Assembly (NCBI GenBank): GCA_963662175.1
Contig: OY759214.1
Location: 74,908,037 to 74,972,036, forward strand
Length of the DNA: 64,000 nucleotides
From: Aradus depressus
Lineage: Eukaryota; Arthropoda; Insecta; Hemiptera; Aradidae
Reading direction: 5' to 3'
Below the pieces are notes generated by a model that saw only the letters and a list, made by a program, of their open reading frames with translations, was not told the origin of the DNA and made no database searches. The number at the start of each line of letters is the position of its first letter. The first letter of the stretch is position 1. Both the position numbers and the translations under genes were made by a program. Positions 42,075-53,370 of this stretch are shown here, in pieces.

Positions 42075-42634
42075 CAGGGGCGTAGCCAGGATTTTGAGCA
42101 GGGGGGGGGCAAAGTTAGGTTACAGGGGGGGGGGGGGGGGGGGGGTATAGACTTCCGGGGACACAGTCCACAGTTTCCGTAGTTAGCGCTGCAGACTTTT
42201 TGTTATTAATTTGGGAGACTAAAGAAGAAGCCTCCCCTGAGGTAACCACTGACTGTAATACTTAAGCTGACTTTACATGAGCAGCAAAAATGCAAAGCGC
42301 AGCAGCAGCAAATGCACGCTGTGTTTTCTGTGCTTCTAGAATTAAATGACCAATAACGTGCATTTGCTGCTGCTGCGATTTGCATTTTTACTGCGCATGT
42401 AAAATCAGCTTTAAGAGTATAAAGTATAACATACATGAAGATTCTGAGCCAGGAAATGAAATGATCGAATTCATATATATTTAAAAAAATTTAATATAAC
42501 TTGTTTTTTACATGTACATTTAATTCAATGCATTTTTAATAAAAAACTATTTTTTTAGTTTATTTAATTTTTATATTGTTTTTTTTCCTCTGGCCAGGGG
42601 GGGGGGCACGTGCCCCCCCTTGGCTACGCTCATG
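42075..42634 (+). mobile_element. hAT-type MITE, copy 1
   Basis: A 560-bp element begins caggggcgtagccagg and ends with a degraded complement (ttggctacgctcatg). It is flanked by the perfect 8-bp TSD gccagatt (42,067-42,074 and 42,635-42,642); 8 bp is diagnostic of hAT transposition. A poly(G) run follows the left end. The middle holds an inverted repeat with gcatttgctgctgctgc. No transposase is encoded. Confidence 0.9.
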
Positions 42635-42642
42635 GCCAGATT

Positions 42643-43556
42643 ATAGCTACGTGAATATACATTGGAAATTGTGAGTACTTCCAATAGCCAGCATAAGAGC
42701 TCCGTCACTGTTTGACCTGTTGAGAAACATTTCTCTTTCCTTGGTAAGATACTCACTACAGTTTCTCCTATATGGGGCCTAACCAGACCAATATCATAAA
42801 AGTGGGGAGCCTTAACTTTTCAAGACAACGTAACTCTTGACTCGGTAAGTTTTCAATTTGATAATCATCAAACTGTGTTCATAATAAGTTTCCCTTAGGG
42901 AAAATTTGATGTTGAATCACGATAAACTAATGGTTAAATTTATATTTTAGTTTTTACAAATATTTGAGTATATTTTACTGATTTTTTGATCGGAATTCAA
43001 GACTCAGTCCTTTATAGCAAAAAAAATAATACATATATTGGGAGTCAATAAAAAAGAATTTGTGTAAAGGAAAAAAGTTCAAGAAAAGTCTGATAATTGA
43101 CAACTGAGTATCAGTATTACTATTTCCAATCGCTAATAAGTCTTCAGGTTTGAGATGAGATCAATACGATTAAAGTTATAGATCCTTAAAAAATGAAATC
43201 TGGTATAATGGCCATCACATAGTATATGTTTCGGATAATGTATTCAATTTTTAACAGAAAATGATGAATATTAGTTTTCATGAGAAAATATCCTATAACT
43301 AATAACCTATTAGATAATTCAGGCTATATTGCCTCCAGATAATTTATAATCATCCCCTATAATGTACCTATTTATTAAAAGCCGTTATTGGTTTGGAACT
43401 ACATTTAGGAACTTTCCCCTATTCGCTGTGTGAATGTGGTTGGTATATTTACGAATTGTTTAGTTCCTCATTGCAAACATATGTGAACTGATACTCACCG
43501 TCTTTTGTACATGACATAACTTATCTAAAATAACCTATATTATAATATGCAACTTA
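42643..43556. other. Intergenic AT-rich segment
   Basis: Holds a piece of the third anonymous repeat at 43,118-43,210; nothing else. Confidence 0.5.
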
Positions 43557-44417
43557 GTCCAGTCAAAATAGACAAATAAAAGTTGAAAATTCGCAATATT
43601 TCACATAGAGCTGAAAATTGGTACACCATTACAAATTAAATGTCAAAAGTCCCCACCGATCCTATGTTGGCAAAAAATTTTATTCAAGGTCAAAGGTCAC
43701 AAATATTGGTTTTTGGCATATTTCTCTTAAATGGTAAGTGTTATCGCAAAAATAGGTCATACAAAGTTTGTAGATCATAGGGACAGGATAACTGTACTCT
43801 TTTATTATTCCGTGTATTTTTTACAAAACTTAAATATCTATACTTGTCTATAGAATCAATTATTTTTTGGAGCTCCATATATAGCAAGAAGAAAGCACAT
43901 GCAATAACTGGCTGCGATACTACATCAGCATTTTACCAACAGTACCATTTTTTTTTAATCAATAAGAAACTGTCTGATGAGACTTACTTAATCATAATAG
44001 ATCGTGGATTATGCCTACTGGGGGAAACCATGTTAAAAAAAATGCGCCAAGTACACTACCTCATAGGTGGCGCGGAAATGTGTGCTTATTATGCAGAATA
44101 CGAAGTTTCCAACTTTTGAAATCGCGATATCTCATGAATGATGATTCGAAGGAAAAAAGTATTGAAACAATTTTTGTAGATAATTGCATGATCTACAAAC
44201 TTTGTATGACCTATTTTTGCGATAACACTTACCGTTTAAGATATATTTGGCAAAAACCAATATTTGTGACCTTTGACCTTGAATACAATTTTTAGCCTAC
44301 ATAGGATCGGTGGGGACTTTTGACATTTCATTTGTAATGGTGTATTCAAGGTCTGTACCAACTTTGAGCTCTATGCGAATTATTGCGTAGTTGAATGTCT
44401 ATTTTGACTGGACTGAT
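43557..44417. mobile_element. DNA transposon remnant with about 235-bp terminal inverted repeats
   Basis: The ends agtccagtcaaaatagaca and its complement define inverted repeats at 43,557-43,790 and about 44,170-44,417, matching over most of their length (for example ttttgcgataacacttacc against its complement). Between them lies a coding fragment. No clean TSD was found. Confidence 0.7.
43850..44119 (+). pseudogene. Coding fragment with TGCDTTSAF motif inside the inverted-repeat element
   Basis: An open stretch reads KKAHAITGCDTTSAFYQQYH, LSDETYLIIIDRGLCLLGE and MCAYYAEYE. The HA(I/L)TGCDT(T/V)S motif recurs in an uncharacterised family of proteins that I associate with repetitive genes of invertebrates; I cannot name its function. 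The piece has no start of its own and is much shorter than a transposase. Confidence 0.45.
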
Positions 44418-45818
44418 CTGTAGCTCGGAGGGAAAATACACTACGCCAATTTTTTACAAAAAATGAGATATTTGCATTGAAGATGAAAAAACTAAAGCAG
44501 TACAGACGGTCTGTCTTTTTTCAGGCTCTCCTGAAAAGTATGCTAGTTGTGACTTAGTTCAGTTCACTTCAGAGGTATTGATATTAATTAATTACGAACT
44601 ATCAAAAAATGCAATAGTCTGAAATGGTAAATCACTGCTGTTTTTGAGTCGCAATAAAATCGGCATCGCGTTTTTGCAAGTTCTTAGAACAGGCTCACAT
44701 CGTCTCTAAAATATTTTGAAATATCAAAACCAGTATCCGATTTTCCCTGATTGGTTGAGAGGGGGGTGGGATAAAAATCGTTTAATTTTTTCAAGATATT
44801 TTGTTGAATAGTCTTATAGGGTTTTATTTTTATTTTTTGGCAGCGGATCAAAGAAGATACGAGACAACAAGGAAACATAATTAAACACATGTATTTATTT
44901 ATTTATTTTTTACTTAGAATAGTTGATCTTCCCAAATATAAGGGGGCTCCGTCAGCTCAGTGGTATGCGTGCTTGTTTACTAAGCTCAAGATCGTGAGTT
45001 CGAAACCCTGTCGAGGCGCTTAGTTTATTTTATCTTGGAGGTAAAATTAGCTCAACCACGCCGTCCTTCGGATGGGACGTTAAGCGATGGAATACAATTT
45101 TTCAGAAAGATTGAAAGCCGCACGAGGTTTTTATGCGGGCCATGGGTTGCCCCTGGTATAAAATAAAGGGTTCAATTCTCATGAAACACTAGTCTTGAAA
45201 CTTATATATTGTAAATAAAATAGAACTTTATTTATTTATTCTTTTTTAAGCAGGTTCCATGAGAACGAAGCTGTTTTTTATACTTACTCTTTGAAAATAC
45301 CCCTGAAGAAAAAGGATTTCATATAATAATCTGGATTCCCTTATTTAAAAGGAAACAACAGAATTCCTTCAACAAAGGTATAATACCACAAACGATTCTC
45401 CTTCTATCAGAAAGAATACTCCTGCCTATCTCTGTGGTTCGTAGGGGATTATTATATGTCTTTGGGGTTGCCTAGGTCGGTGTATCGTAGTAGACTATTG
45501 TGTAGTTTGTTGGGATCTTGTGGTTTGTTGGAAATAATTAATTATTGTAGGTTTTGCCTACCTTTCTGGTCGATAGAATTAAGTTGTTCATAGCACGTTT
45601 TTGCATATCTCTGTAATAAAGGAGACATTTTGTACACCGCTGTAAGAATAGAAACAGTATTTTCGCGAAATGTTAAGATGATGTTAGGCTCAACGTTCGA
45701 GGTCAAGATAGTAGGTGAGTAGTTGAAGCCCGAGCATTAGTAACGAACAACAAAAATATATTTTTTTAATTTTTATATATTTTCAGTGTCTATTTCGATA
45801 CCACTTAACACTTTATTA
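44418..45818. other. Intergenic segment
   Basis: Apart from the SINE-A head at 44,943 and a tail scrap at 45,709-45,745 (gttgaagcccgagcattag) nothing is recognised. Confidence 0.5.
44943..45090 (+). mobile_element. SINE-A, head and first body third
   Basis: A box gtcagctcagtgg, B box gttcgaaaccc and ccgtccttcggatgggac; stops at gcgatgg, the same breakpoint as the copy at 36,001-36,142. Confidence 0.82.
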
Positions 45819-46452
45819 CTTATTTTTGAAATATTGTCTATTCCACTAAAGATATATATCGTCAGGTCTAGTTATGAATTAAGTTAGTTTGCAGAGAGCG
45901 ACCCTTCAAATACATCTCAGGTGGAAGGGTGCTATTAAAACTTGGGAGTCCCCCGGCTGTACCGTTAGCTATCTCATGAAATATTTCCTAACAAAACTTA
46001 GTTCTAAATTTACATAAAACAATATCATTAGACTAATACGTGGAAAAAAAAAAACAAATAAATAAGTAAAAATACAAATAAATAAAAAATAAAAAATAGA
46101 AATAAAATTAATAATAATATTAAGATTTATGTTTCAAGTTATCTAAATCTTAATATTATTATTAATTTTATTTCTATTTTTTATTTTTTATTTATTTGTA
46201 TTTTTACTTATTTATTTGTTATTTTCCCACGTATTAGTCTAATGATATTGTTTTATGTAAATTTAGAACTAAGTTTTGTTAGGAAATATTTCATGAGATA
46301 GCTAACGGTACAGCCGGGGGACTCCCAAGTTTTAATAGCACCCTTCCACCTGAGATGTATTTGAAGGGTCGCTCTCTGTAAACTAACTAACTGTAAGGCC
46401 GAAACCGGTAGTGGATATCTTTAGTGGAATAGACAATATTTCAAAAATAAGT
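45819..46452. mobile_element. Large near-perfect palindromic (foldback) element
   Basis: Two arms of about 300 bases meet near 46,135. The outer ends are tatttttgaaatattgtcta and its complement; inner blocks such as gggagtcccccggctgtacc are repeated inverted. The right arm carries gccgaaaccggtagtgg and continues into the same unique tail as the element ending at 10,765. No ORF was seen. An RNA of this region would form one long hairpin. Confidence 0.8.
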
Positions 46453-46510
46453 TTGTTTTATTTATTTATTACAAGTTTTCACAATATGTCCGCGTTCCTC
46501 AACTTAGAAG

Positions 46511-47225
46511 ACTTTATCACTTGTTATCTTACGTAACTTATTTATTGTTATTTATTGACTTGAATTGTAACAGTTTGTACATTTAATTGATTTTAAAAAT
46601 ATTTTTTGGTGTATGTATGTTCAGATTCACAACCTGAGGTTGGTAGTTAGTTGACGATACGAGTTGTGGTATAAATGGGGCGATATTGTTGGACTGATAC
46701 CTCTTTGTTATTGAACAAGTAATCCGCCTACCAACCAAGAAATGAAGATTCTAGGAACCTCAAATGGTATTTCTGTCTCTCCAGAGTAGCAGTTCCATTG
46801 CAAACACCTCCAACGTGGGTGGTTCCTGAGATAAAGGACTGGTTATTCTTTGGAAGTCTCACTGAACCCGCTGTTTCCCAGCTCCTTAGTAGAGTTACTT
46901 ATTAAATCCTAGCTCTTCTGGTTGCCAATTCTCCCCACGTACACAATTCATTAGCTCTCCCAAGTTCGGCCTTCCACAAACACTCCTTCCTTTCTATCTT
47001 TCGACCGGCGCTTTCCTTCCAGTTCCGCATTTCCTTTTATACGCCACCAACTAAGTTCTATTGAAGAGACAGAAGGGGTCCTCTGGTAAATTGGTAAATT
47101 ATTCAAAATTGCCTCCTCCCTCCCCCTTCCCCGGTCCTTCACATGAGAGGAAAATAGGCAACTGTGAATCCCTTCCAATGTACTTCTCCTAATCCTACGT
47201 CCAAAAGTTTTCTTCTCTTCCTTAG
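46511..47225. other. Intergenic segment
   Basis: A 104-codon minus-strand ORF at 46,951-47,265 is purine-rich, overlaps SINE-A and has no recognised domain. Confidence 0.45.
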
Positions 47226-47435
47226 TATGGTCACATCGCCTACTACCTGAGCGTTCTTTCGTCACTTTGGTGGAAATGAGCTCGACTCGTTCTTTAATGA
47301 GTACCTCACATCGGCTCGAGACGGCGTGCTTAAGATTACTTTACCTCCGAGATAAAATAAACTAAACCTCTGCCCGGTTTCGAACCTGCGATTTTGAGCT
47401 CAACAAGCACGCATACTACTGAGCTACCATCGCCC
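47226..47435 (-). mobile_element. SINE-A, minus strand, internally deleted
   Basis: Head complement gagctaccatcgccctc at the right and cgcctactacctgagcgttc at the left; the ccgtccttcgg block is lost. Confidence 0.8.
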
Positions 47436-47554
47436 TCGAGTTGCATATATTTTCAAAATATCAAAAAATGTTGTAGAACATTTTTCCTCCCCCTCCCCCT
47501 TTTCAAATTCATTTTCCACCCACTAATGTCAGTATAAGAAAGTTCTGTTATGGT

Positions 47555-47710
47555 TTAATCAGATACATATTTCAATCATATACATATACACACAAATAGA
47601 CATCACCCCAAAAATGGTCAAAATGAGTTCAAGGAACCTTGAAACGTGAAATTCGGTTGAAAACTCGATCTTAGATTTGCGCGCGATTACAATACTTTCT
47701 TATACTAAAG
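47555..47710 (-). repeat. N repeat copy, adjoining M
   Basis: ccttgaaacgtgaaattcgg and tgaaaactcgatcttagatt; M starts about 40 bases to the right. Confidence 0.62.
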
Positions 47711-47744
47711 GTCTGTCCAGATATCTCGGTAAAAAATCGTCGCA

Positions 47745-48420
47745 TAAGTAAAACAAATACTTGATCTCACTCTAAAGCCGATCGCCTATTTTGCCTAAAA
47801 CTCAATAATCTCAAAACAATTTTTTATCGATACATTCATTACAACGGCAGTTATTAGGGTATTTGACCCTCTTTTCTCTGGTCCTCCCATTCCGGATTTT
47901 ACGGAAAAATAATGTGTGCATTCCTTATGAGGTTTTGAAATTAAATATATAAATTTCATTTCGATACATTTATTACATCAGCAATTATAGACATTTTTGA
48001 GATCCGCTGAATGTTAATAGATGTTCTTTTTTTAGGGCTTTGAATTTACATGATAATCCCCTCTTTACATTGGTCGATTTGGCTGAAAATATATAGGTGT
48101 CGTCGTAAGAGGGTTTTGAATTTATATATGAAATTTTGTGTTAATACATTCATCACAATGGCAGTTATTAGAGTTTTGGTGTTAAGCTACCCCCCTCCCT
48201 CTTGGCCGATTTGGCTGAAAATCAATAGGTGTCGTTCTGACTGCATTCTGGATAAGCTTATAAAATTTCATGTTGATACATTCATATTATTGAACATTTT
48301 TTCAATTTTGGAATCAGGAGTTAGGAAAACCTAAAATTCGGTTGAAAACTCCGGATCAAATTTTTGACAGATTATATAATTTCCCCTAAACTTCCTATAA
48401 CTGCGGTAATAAAAAAAGAA
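47745..48420 (-). repeat. M repeat, four to five modules
   Basis: gatacattcattacaacggc, acatttattacatcagcaat, acattcatcacaatggcagt; ends gattatataatttcccctaa. Confidence 0.72.
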
Positions 48421-49029
48421 ATGTAAAACCAGATATTCAGAACGAGAAGTATAAAGAAAAAATGAGAATGAAGGGTAAGATTTTTAATTTTTACCAGGAT
48501 GGGGAAATATAATGCTCGACGGACTCTTCAGGAAATTTAGTATTTACACAGTGTATCTAACATGAAAGCATTTTTTTTTTTTTTTTTTTTCAATTAAACT
48601 GCATATGTAGCCGAGAAGAAGTGTCGAAAAAAAGAACCATGTTTATAGAAGAAAAATAAAAACCTCATAGAAGGGCTAATATGAAAACAAATTAAATTTA
48701 ACATCAAAAGAAAAAATAAGGGAAGCTGGAATAATTTATAACTTGTTTTCACAAAAATAATTTTAATTTGAGGGATTATGAGAGGAAAAAATTTTAAAAA
48801 AAACAATGATGTAGTGTGTAATATCTGGGATGCATTAAATGCAAAACTGTATATATAGTTTATTTCTTCTATTTCACTTTTTTTATAGTAATATATCATT
48901 TCTCTCATTTATTTTTTTTGGTCTTTACAAGCTGGTAAAGACGTTAAGGGAAGAACTCTCATCATAAATATCTATATCTCACAGTGCTTGAGTTTTTTTA
49001 TTTTTATTTTTTTTATTTAACGTCGCATC
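48421..49029. other. AT-rich intergenic segment
   Basis: Poly(T) at 48,571-48,590; a 104-codon Phe/Lys-rich ORF at 48,594-48,908 reflects base composition only. Confidence 0.5.
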
Positions 49030-49540
49030 GACTTCAGGGTCATTAGCACAACTATTGTGTCTACATGTCCTCGTAGAGTCTCGTGGATGAGTCCGTTGTA
49101 TTCTTAGTTGGATATTTTGAGTAGTTTTTTTTAATGTCAGTCGGTAGTTTGTATTTGTATCTTAATGTGGTGTAGTTTGTGCAGTCAGTCAGGTTATTTT
49201 GTGCTTTCAGTTCTGCGTAGTCTTGGTTGCAGGAGCATGTCGGCTGTTCAAGTCCAACAAGTAGGTAGGAATGTGTCACTTTCATATGCCCAAGCCTTAG
49301 TCTTGTGTCTCATCTGTTCATAGTGCTTGGGCGTTTCCACGGCTTGTTTTCTTCTTTTATTCTTCGGAGTTTGTTGTTTTCCATCTGAGTCCATTCATTG
49401 TTCCAGTGTTGTTCATTTTTTCTTTTGAAGTAGGTCGAAAGGTCTTGTGCTGTGTTAACTGTTTGTTGAGGCAATAAGGGGGAAAGTGCAGCGTCTTTTG
49501 CGGCAATGCCTGCTTTTTCGTTCCCATTTACTGCCATTAC
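49030..49540 (-). pseudogene. LINE fragment: end of RNase H and C-terminal domain
   Basis: Two minus-strand pieces in different frames: NGNEKAGIAAKDAALSP with HWNNEWTQMENNKLRRIKEE, then LRLGHMKVTHSYLLVGLEQP with a CSC cluster. The order (GNEKA of RNase H, W..W linker, LR.GH..THSYLL, Cys cluster) is the standard C-terminus of insect LINEs with RNase H. The frame break near 49,300 kills it. It differs from the intact element at 56.6-62.1 kb. Confidence 0.75.
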
Positions 49541-49849
49541 AAGATTGTCTTATTCCAACCACTTTTTTACAGATCACTCTCCATCCACGACCCCCTCAAA
49601 TTCACGTCACTGTGCATAAGAAAGTCAGTCTCAGAATTGTAATGTACAATGAAACAAAGATCTACTGAGTTTGTTCTCGTATACCCAGTAATGCTGGTGT
49701 GGAATGATTTTGAGAAGGGAGAGGTGAAGGAGGAAATATATGAAACTCCTGGCCACATCAAATATTTCACTAAAACCAATTATTTTCATTGAAACCAATT
49801 TAATAAAAATAAATTTCGAATTCTTTCTGTAGTTTTAATTCCCCAACAA

Positions 49850-50085
49850 TATGAAGTATAGGGGAAGTCATGTAATCTATCGGAAATTCGAAGGAATATC
49901 ATGTTTTTCGACACCCAGATTGTAAGAGTTTGTCTGAGTGTACTAACTGTAATTTAGTGTGTTTCAGAAGCCCCTGTGTAAGTCAAATATAGAAATGTTG
50001 TTTATTTTTGGAGGGGAAGCAAAAAATAAATTGATTATATCGTTCTGGGGAAGTACATTGCCGGAGATTCAATGGCGACTTTTTA
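49850..50085 (+). repeat. M repeat, shortened
   Basis: atgaagtataggggaagtca to gaagtacattgccggagatt; ends about 125 bases before the candidate promoter. Confidence 0.68.
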
Positions 50086-50209
50086 AAAATCTAGGGTTAT
50101 AATAGCAATTGGAAATTGCGGTCCCATACGGAAGTACATTCGTGAATGATCCATGTATTTTTAATTTTGAATCCTCTTGATCCCGATTAGAAACAGTCCA
50201 AACAGGAAC

Positions 50210-50370
50210 ATTCGCTCATCCATGTTGCCCAGCATCGCCGAGCTCGAAGAGCGGAGAACAGCGAGGTGCAGGTAGAAGGGATGTCCCCACCACAGACTCC
50301 TCTCCCGTTCCTCCTATCTTCAGTACATCTTTATGTTAGCTAGTGGAACTGTCGGCACTCTTCTTCAACC
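50210..50370 (+). promoter_or_regulatory. Candidate promoter and 5' UTR upstream of an orphan first exon
   Basis: A GC-richer stretch in AT-rich surroundings contains several CpGs and an initiator-like tcagta at 50,320-50,325, 46 bases before an ATG in strong context (caaccATGG). I see no TATA box. No SINE, M or N similarity is visible here, unlike its flanks. Confidence 0.4.
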
Positions 50371-50416
50371 ATGGCCTTCCTTAAAACTTTTTGGAAAGGG
50401 TACACTAAGCACAAAA
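50371..50416 (+). CDS. Candidate first coding exon of an unidentified gene
   Basis: ATG in a near-perfect Kozak context opens 15 codons (MAFLKTFWKGYTKHK) and ends one base into a codon at a consensus donor aaaa|gtaagt. The peptide is basic and aromatic. I do not recognise the family; an organellar or membrane protein N-terminus is possible but is only a guess. No phase-compatible second exon was found up to 64,000, so the rest of the gene would lie beyond a first intron of at least 13.5 kb that includes the intact LINE at 56.6-62.1 kb. A chance ORF cannot be excluded. Confidence 0.45.
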
Positions 50417-50689
50417 GTAAGTCAAATTTATTTATTTTTTAGAACTTATATTATTTTTTTTTTAATATTTTGGAAGTCGACTAGAAACTGTTTATGTGTT
50501 GTCGTTTGCTGACATTTATTGTTGTAATTATTTATTTGTTGTTATTGTATTAAAACTAACGTCTGGCTCATCTAAAGCCCTAGATAATTTGACGTTTGCT
50601 CCCCATTTTTGCAACTTAATAAAAAAATTGCAAAAAATTAGGAGAATTCTCATAATTTGTGACGTTTATATCTGCAATTATTCTGGTTT

Positions 50690-51055
50690 TTGAGTTTAGC
50701 CGCCTCTTCTGACCTTTCCCCTTTTCTTCGGTCAATTTCGCTTCAATTAATTGTCGTCCTTATGACCATTTGTATTTAAATATGAAATTTCATGTCGATA
50801 CATCATTACGTCGGCAATTATTACAATTTTTTTGATAAGTCTCTTCTAATCCCCCTCTTTCATTCAGCCAATATGGCTGGAACAATTGTTATTTGTCTTA
50901 TTGGGATTTATATTTAAATATGAACTTTCACTTCGATTCATAACATTGACAGTTGTTAGCATTTTTGGATTAAGCCCATCCTAATCCCTTCGCCAATTTG
51001 GCTGCAAATCAATAGGTGTCATGCTTACGGAGTTCCGGGTACACGCATATGTTTA
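50690..51055 (-). repeat. M repeat fragment
   Basis: gtcgatacatcattacgtcg and ggctgcaaatcaataggtgt. A further minus-strand end (ggattacattacttcctcta) lies at 51,470-51,655. Confidence 0.65.
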
Positions 51056-51845
51056 TTTTCGTTTATATAAGTGTTATGGTAGAATGAAACGTGGTACAAA
51101 TGCCTCATTTCGGTAACATAGTCTATTTGTTGCATGTCATTTTTTCAGGCGTTTGTTTGATTTGTGCAGAAATTATTGGTTCTATGGAAAAATTGTCTAA
51201 TACGATAAATGTTCCTTATGAAACGTCTAACAATTTGTGTCATATTTGAAGTAAAACCAAAGTGCACAGAGTTATAGCGTTTAGATATTAATTAAATAAA
51301 TTTGGAAAATAAAAAAATATTATAAAAGTTAATTAAAAAATGTATTTTATATTTAAATTATATTACACTGAAAATTAGGAAATAAACTTTTCTCCCCACA
51401 GTCGATCGGTGTTGGGGGTATTATGTCGGAATTAAATTTTTTTTTAAATAATTTTTTTTATTATCTATTATTTATATTTCCATTCAAAACCGATCCTCTG
51501 CAGAAATAAAAAGTTTATAATAGACGCACATAGACAGGTTTTTTTTTTTACTTTTTGTAATCAAGGATTTGGAAAATGTGAACAACTGATGAAAAAATAT
51601 CAGATATCTGATGGATTACATTACTTCCTCTATACCTCTTATAGCTGGAGAAGTAACAGGTGAGTTTCACACTTGGATTTCAGCGACTCGAAAAGAGGAA
51701 AATACTGACCGATAAACTCGGATCAGTGGCATCTATTTATTGATGGATAACACCATATTGTCCCAGATCTAATCAGATAATTACATATTATCCAATATCC
51801 CTTCCTCGTAATAACTTATATAAGCAATATGAGGGCGATATATTA
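51056..51845. other. AT-rich intergenic segment
   Basis: A minus-strand M end at 51,470-51,655; otherwise nothing recognised. Confidence 0.5.
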
Positions 51846-52168
51846 GGGGGGCGGTAGCTGAGTGGTATGCGTGCTTGCTTACTGAGCTAAGGATAGCAGG
51901 TTGAACCGGCCGAGGCCCTTAGTCTATTTCATCTTGGAGGTAAAATAAACTTAAACAGGTCCTCCTGCAGATGGGATGTTAAGCGATGGTCCCGAGACTG
52001 TACGATGTTAAAGATCCCTACCCTAAGTGAATAAAAATTCAGGGTAGGCACAATTTAGGGCTCCTTTACTAGAGTCGGGCTCATTTCCACGAGAGAGACG
52101 AAAGAGGGCTCTGGTAATAGGCGATACGACCTCATAGTTAAAGCCCAGACATGAGTCATAATAACTAA
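51846..52168 (+). mobile_element. SINE-A, near full-length
   Basis: Head gcggtagctgagtggtatgc, a damaged B box (ggttgaaccgg), full body, tail gagtcataataactaac. Confidence 0.85.
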
Positions 52169-52284
52169 CCATAATCAATACTGACATTTTTTTCATAACT
52201 ATTTTCACCATGGGTATAAAATGTATAATATTTATAATACGCTCCAATAAATCCTTATTCTTACAAATATTTACTAATGTAGAC

Positions 52285-53130
52285 ATGAAGCGCTGTCAAA
52301 AATTCGATGCGGAGTTTCATGTTATCCGATTACGGGGGAGGCTTAACTCAAGAACCCCAATAACTGCTCATGTAATGAATGTATCGACATGAAGTTTTAT
52401 ATTTAAAGTCAAAACCTAATGAGGACATAGCCAGGGGGTAGACAGGGGGGGGGGGGACGCGTGCCCCCCCTGGCCAGAGCAAAAAACCAAGATAAAAATA
52501 AATAAACTAAAAAAATTGTCTTTATTAAAAATGGATCGCTTGCAAGTTACCAATAGGATCTTCAAATTTCCCATGCGTCTGATTCCTAAATCAGAAATCA
52601 GCTGTTATATAAATGTACATGTACAAAAAAAGTCATATTACGTTTATTTAAATATATAAAAAATCGATCATTTCATTTCCTCGCTCAAAATCGTCATTTA
52701 TGTTATACTTTATATTCTTAAAGCTGATTTTACATGCGCAGCAAATGCACGCTATTGGATGTGAGTCATTTAATTCTAAAAGCATAGCAACCACAGCGTG
52801 CATTTGCTGCTGCTGCGCTGTGAATTTTTGCTGCACATGTAAAGCAGCTTATGTATTACAGTCAGTGGTAACCACCTCAGGGGAAGCTTCTAGAGGACCG
52901 AGTCTCCCAAATTAATAACAAAAAGTCTGGAAGCTAACCACGGAAACTGCGGGCTGGGCTCCCGGGAGTCTATACTTCCCACCCACGTAGCCTAATTGTG
53001 CCCCCCCCCCCCCCCCCCCTGCTCAAAATCCTGGCTACGCCCCTGGACATAGCCTGTCAAATTTCAGCAATATCGATCTGCAAAAGGAAAAAAGAGGTTC
53101 AGGGGGGGGGGGGGGGGGGGGCTCAATTAA
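52285..53130 (+). repeat. M repeat split by a hAT MITE
   Basis: Left part to 52,431, right part from 53,054 (ctgtcaaatttcagcaatat). A poly(G) run closes it at 53,102-53,120. Confidence 0.75.
52432..53045 (-). mobile_element. hAT-type MITE, copy 2 (nested in an M repeat)
   Basis: A 614-bp copy of the same family in the opposite orientation, ending ctggctacgcccctg. The 8-bp TSD gacatagc lies at 52,424-52,431 and 53,046-53,053. The flanks rejoin into a normal M-repeat sequence (aatgaggacatagcctgtca), as seen uninterrupted near 5,190, which proves insertion into M. Confidence 0.92.
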
Positions 53131-53135
53131 ATATC

Positions 53136-53370
53136 TAATAAATTTTTAGTTTTTTATCAGGAAGGTAATATGTTGAGCACGCGTCTTTCGGATGTGACGT
53201 AAAGCGATATTCTCGCCTGTACGATGTCAGGTACTCCTTAAAATTCTCTATCTAAAAAACTAAACCTAGGCCAAATTTATGACTCCCAGAACCCCACCAA
53301 ACCGACGAAAGTGCGCTCTAGTAGTAGGCGATATGACCATGTTAAAGCCCGGGCATGAGTCACTATAATT
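53136..53370 (+). mobile_element. SINE-A lacking the tRNA head
   Basis: From ttttttatcaggaaggta to gcccgggcatgagtcactat; abuts an M repeat and a poly(G) run. Confidence 0.78.

Noticed and set aside
46951..47265. 104-codon minus-strand ORF
   Set aside because: Overlaps SINE-A, no domain, composition follows purine-rich DNA.
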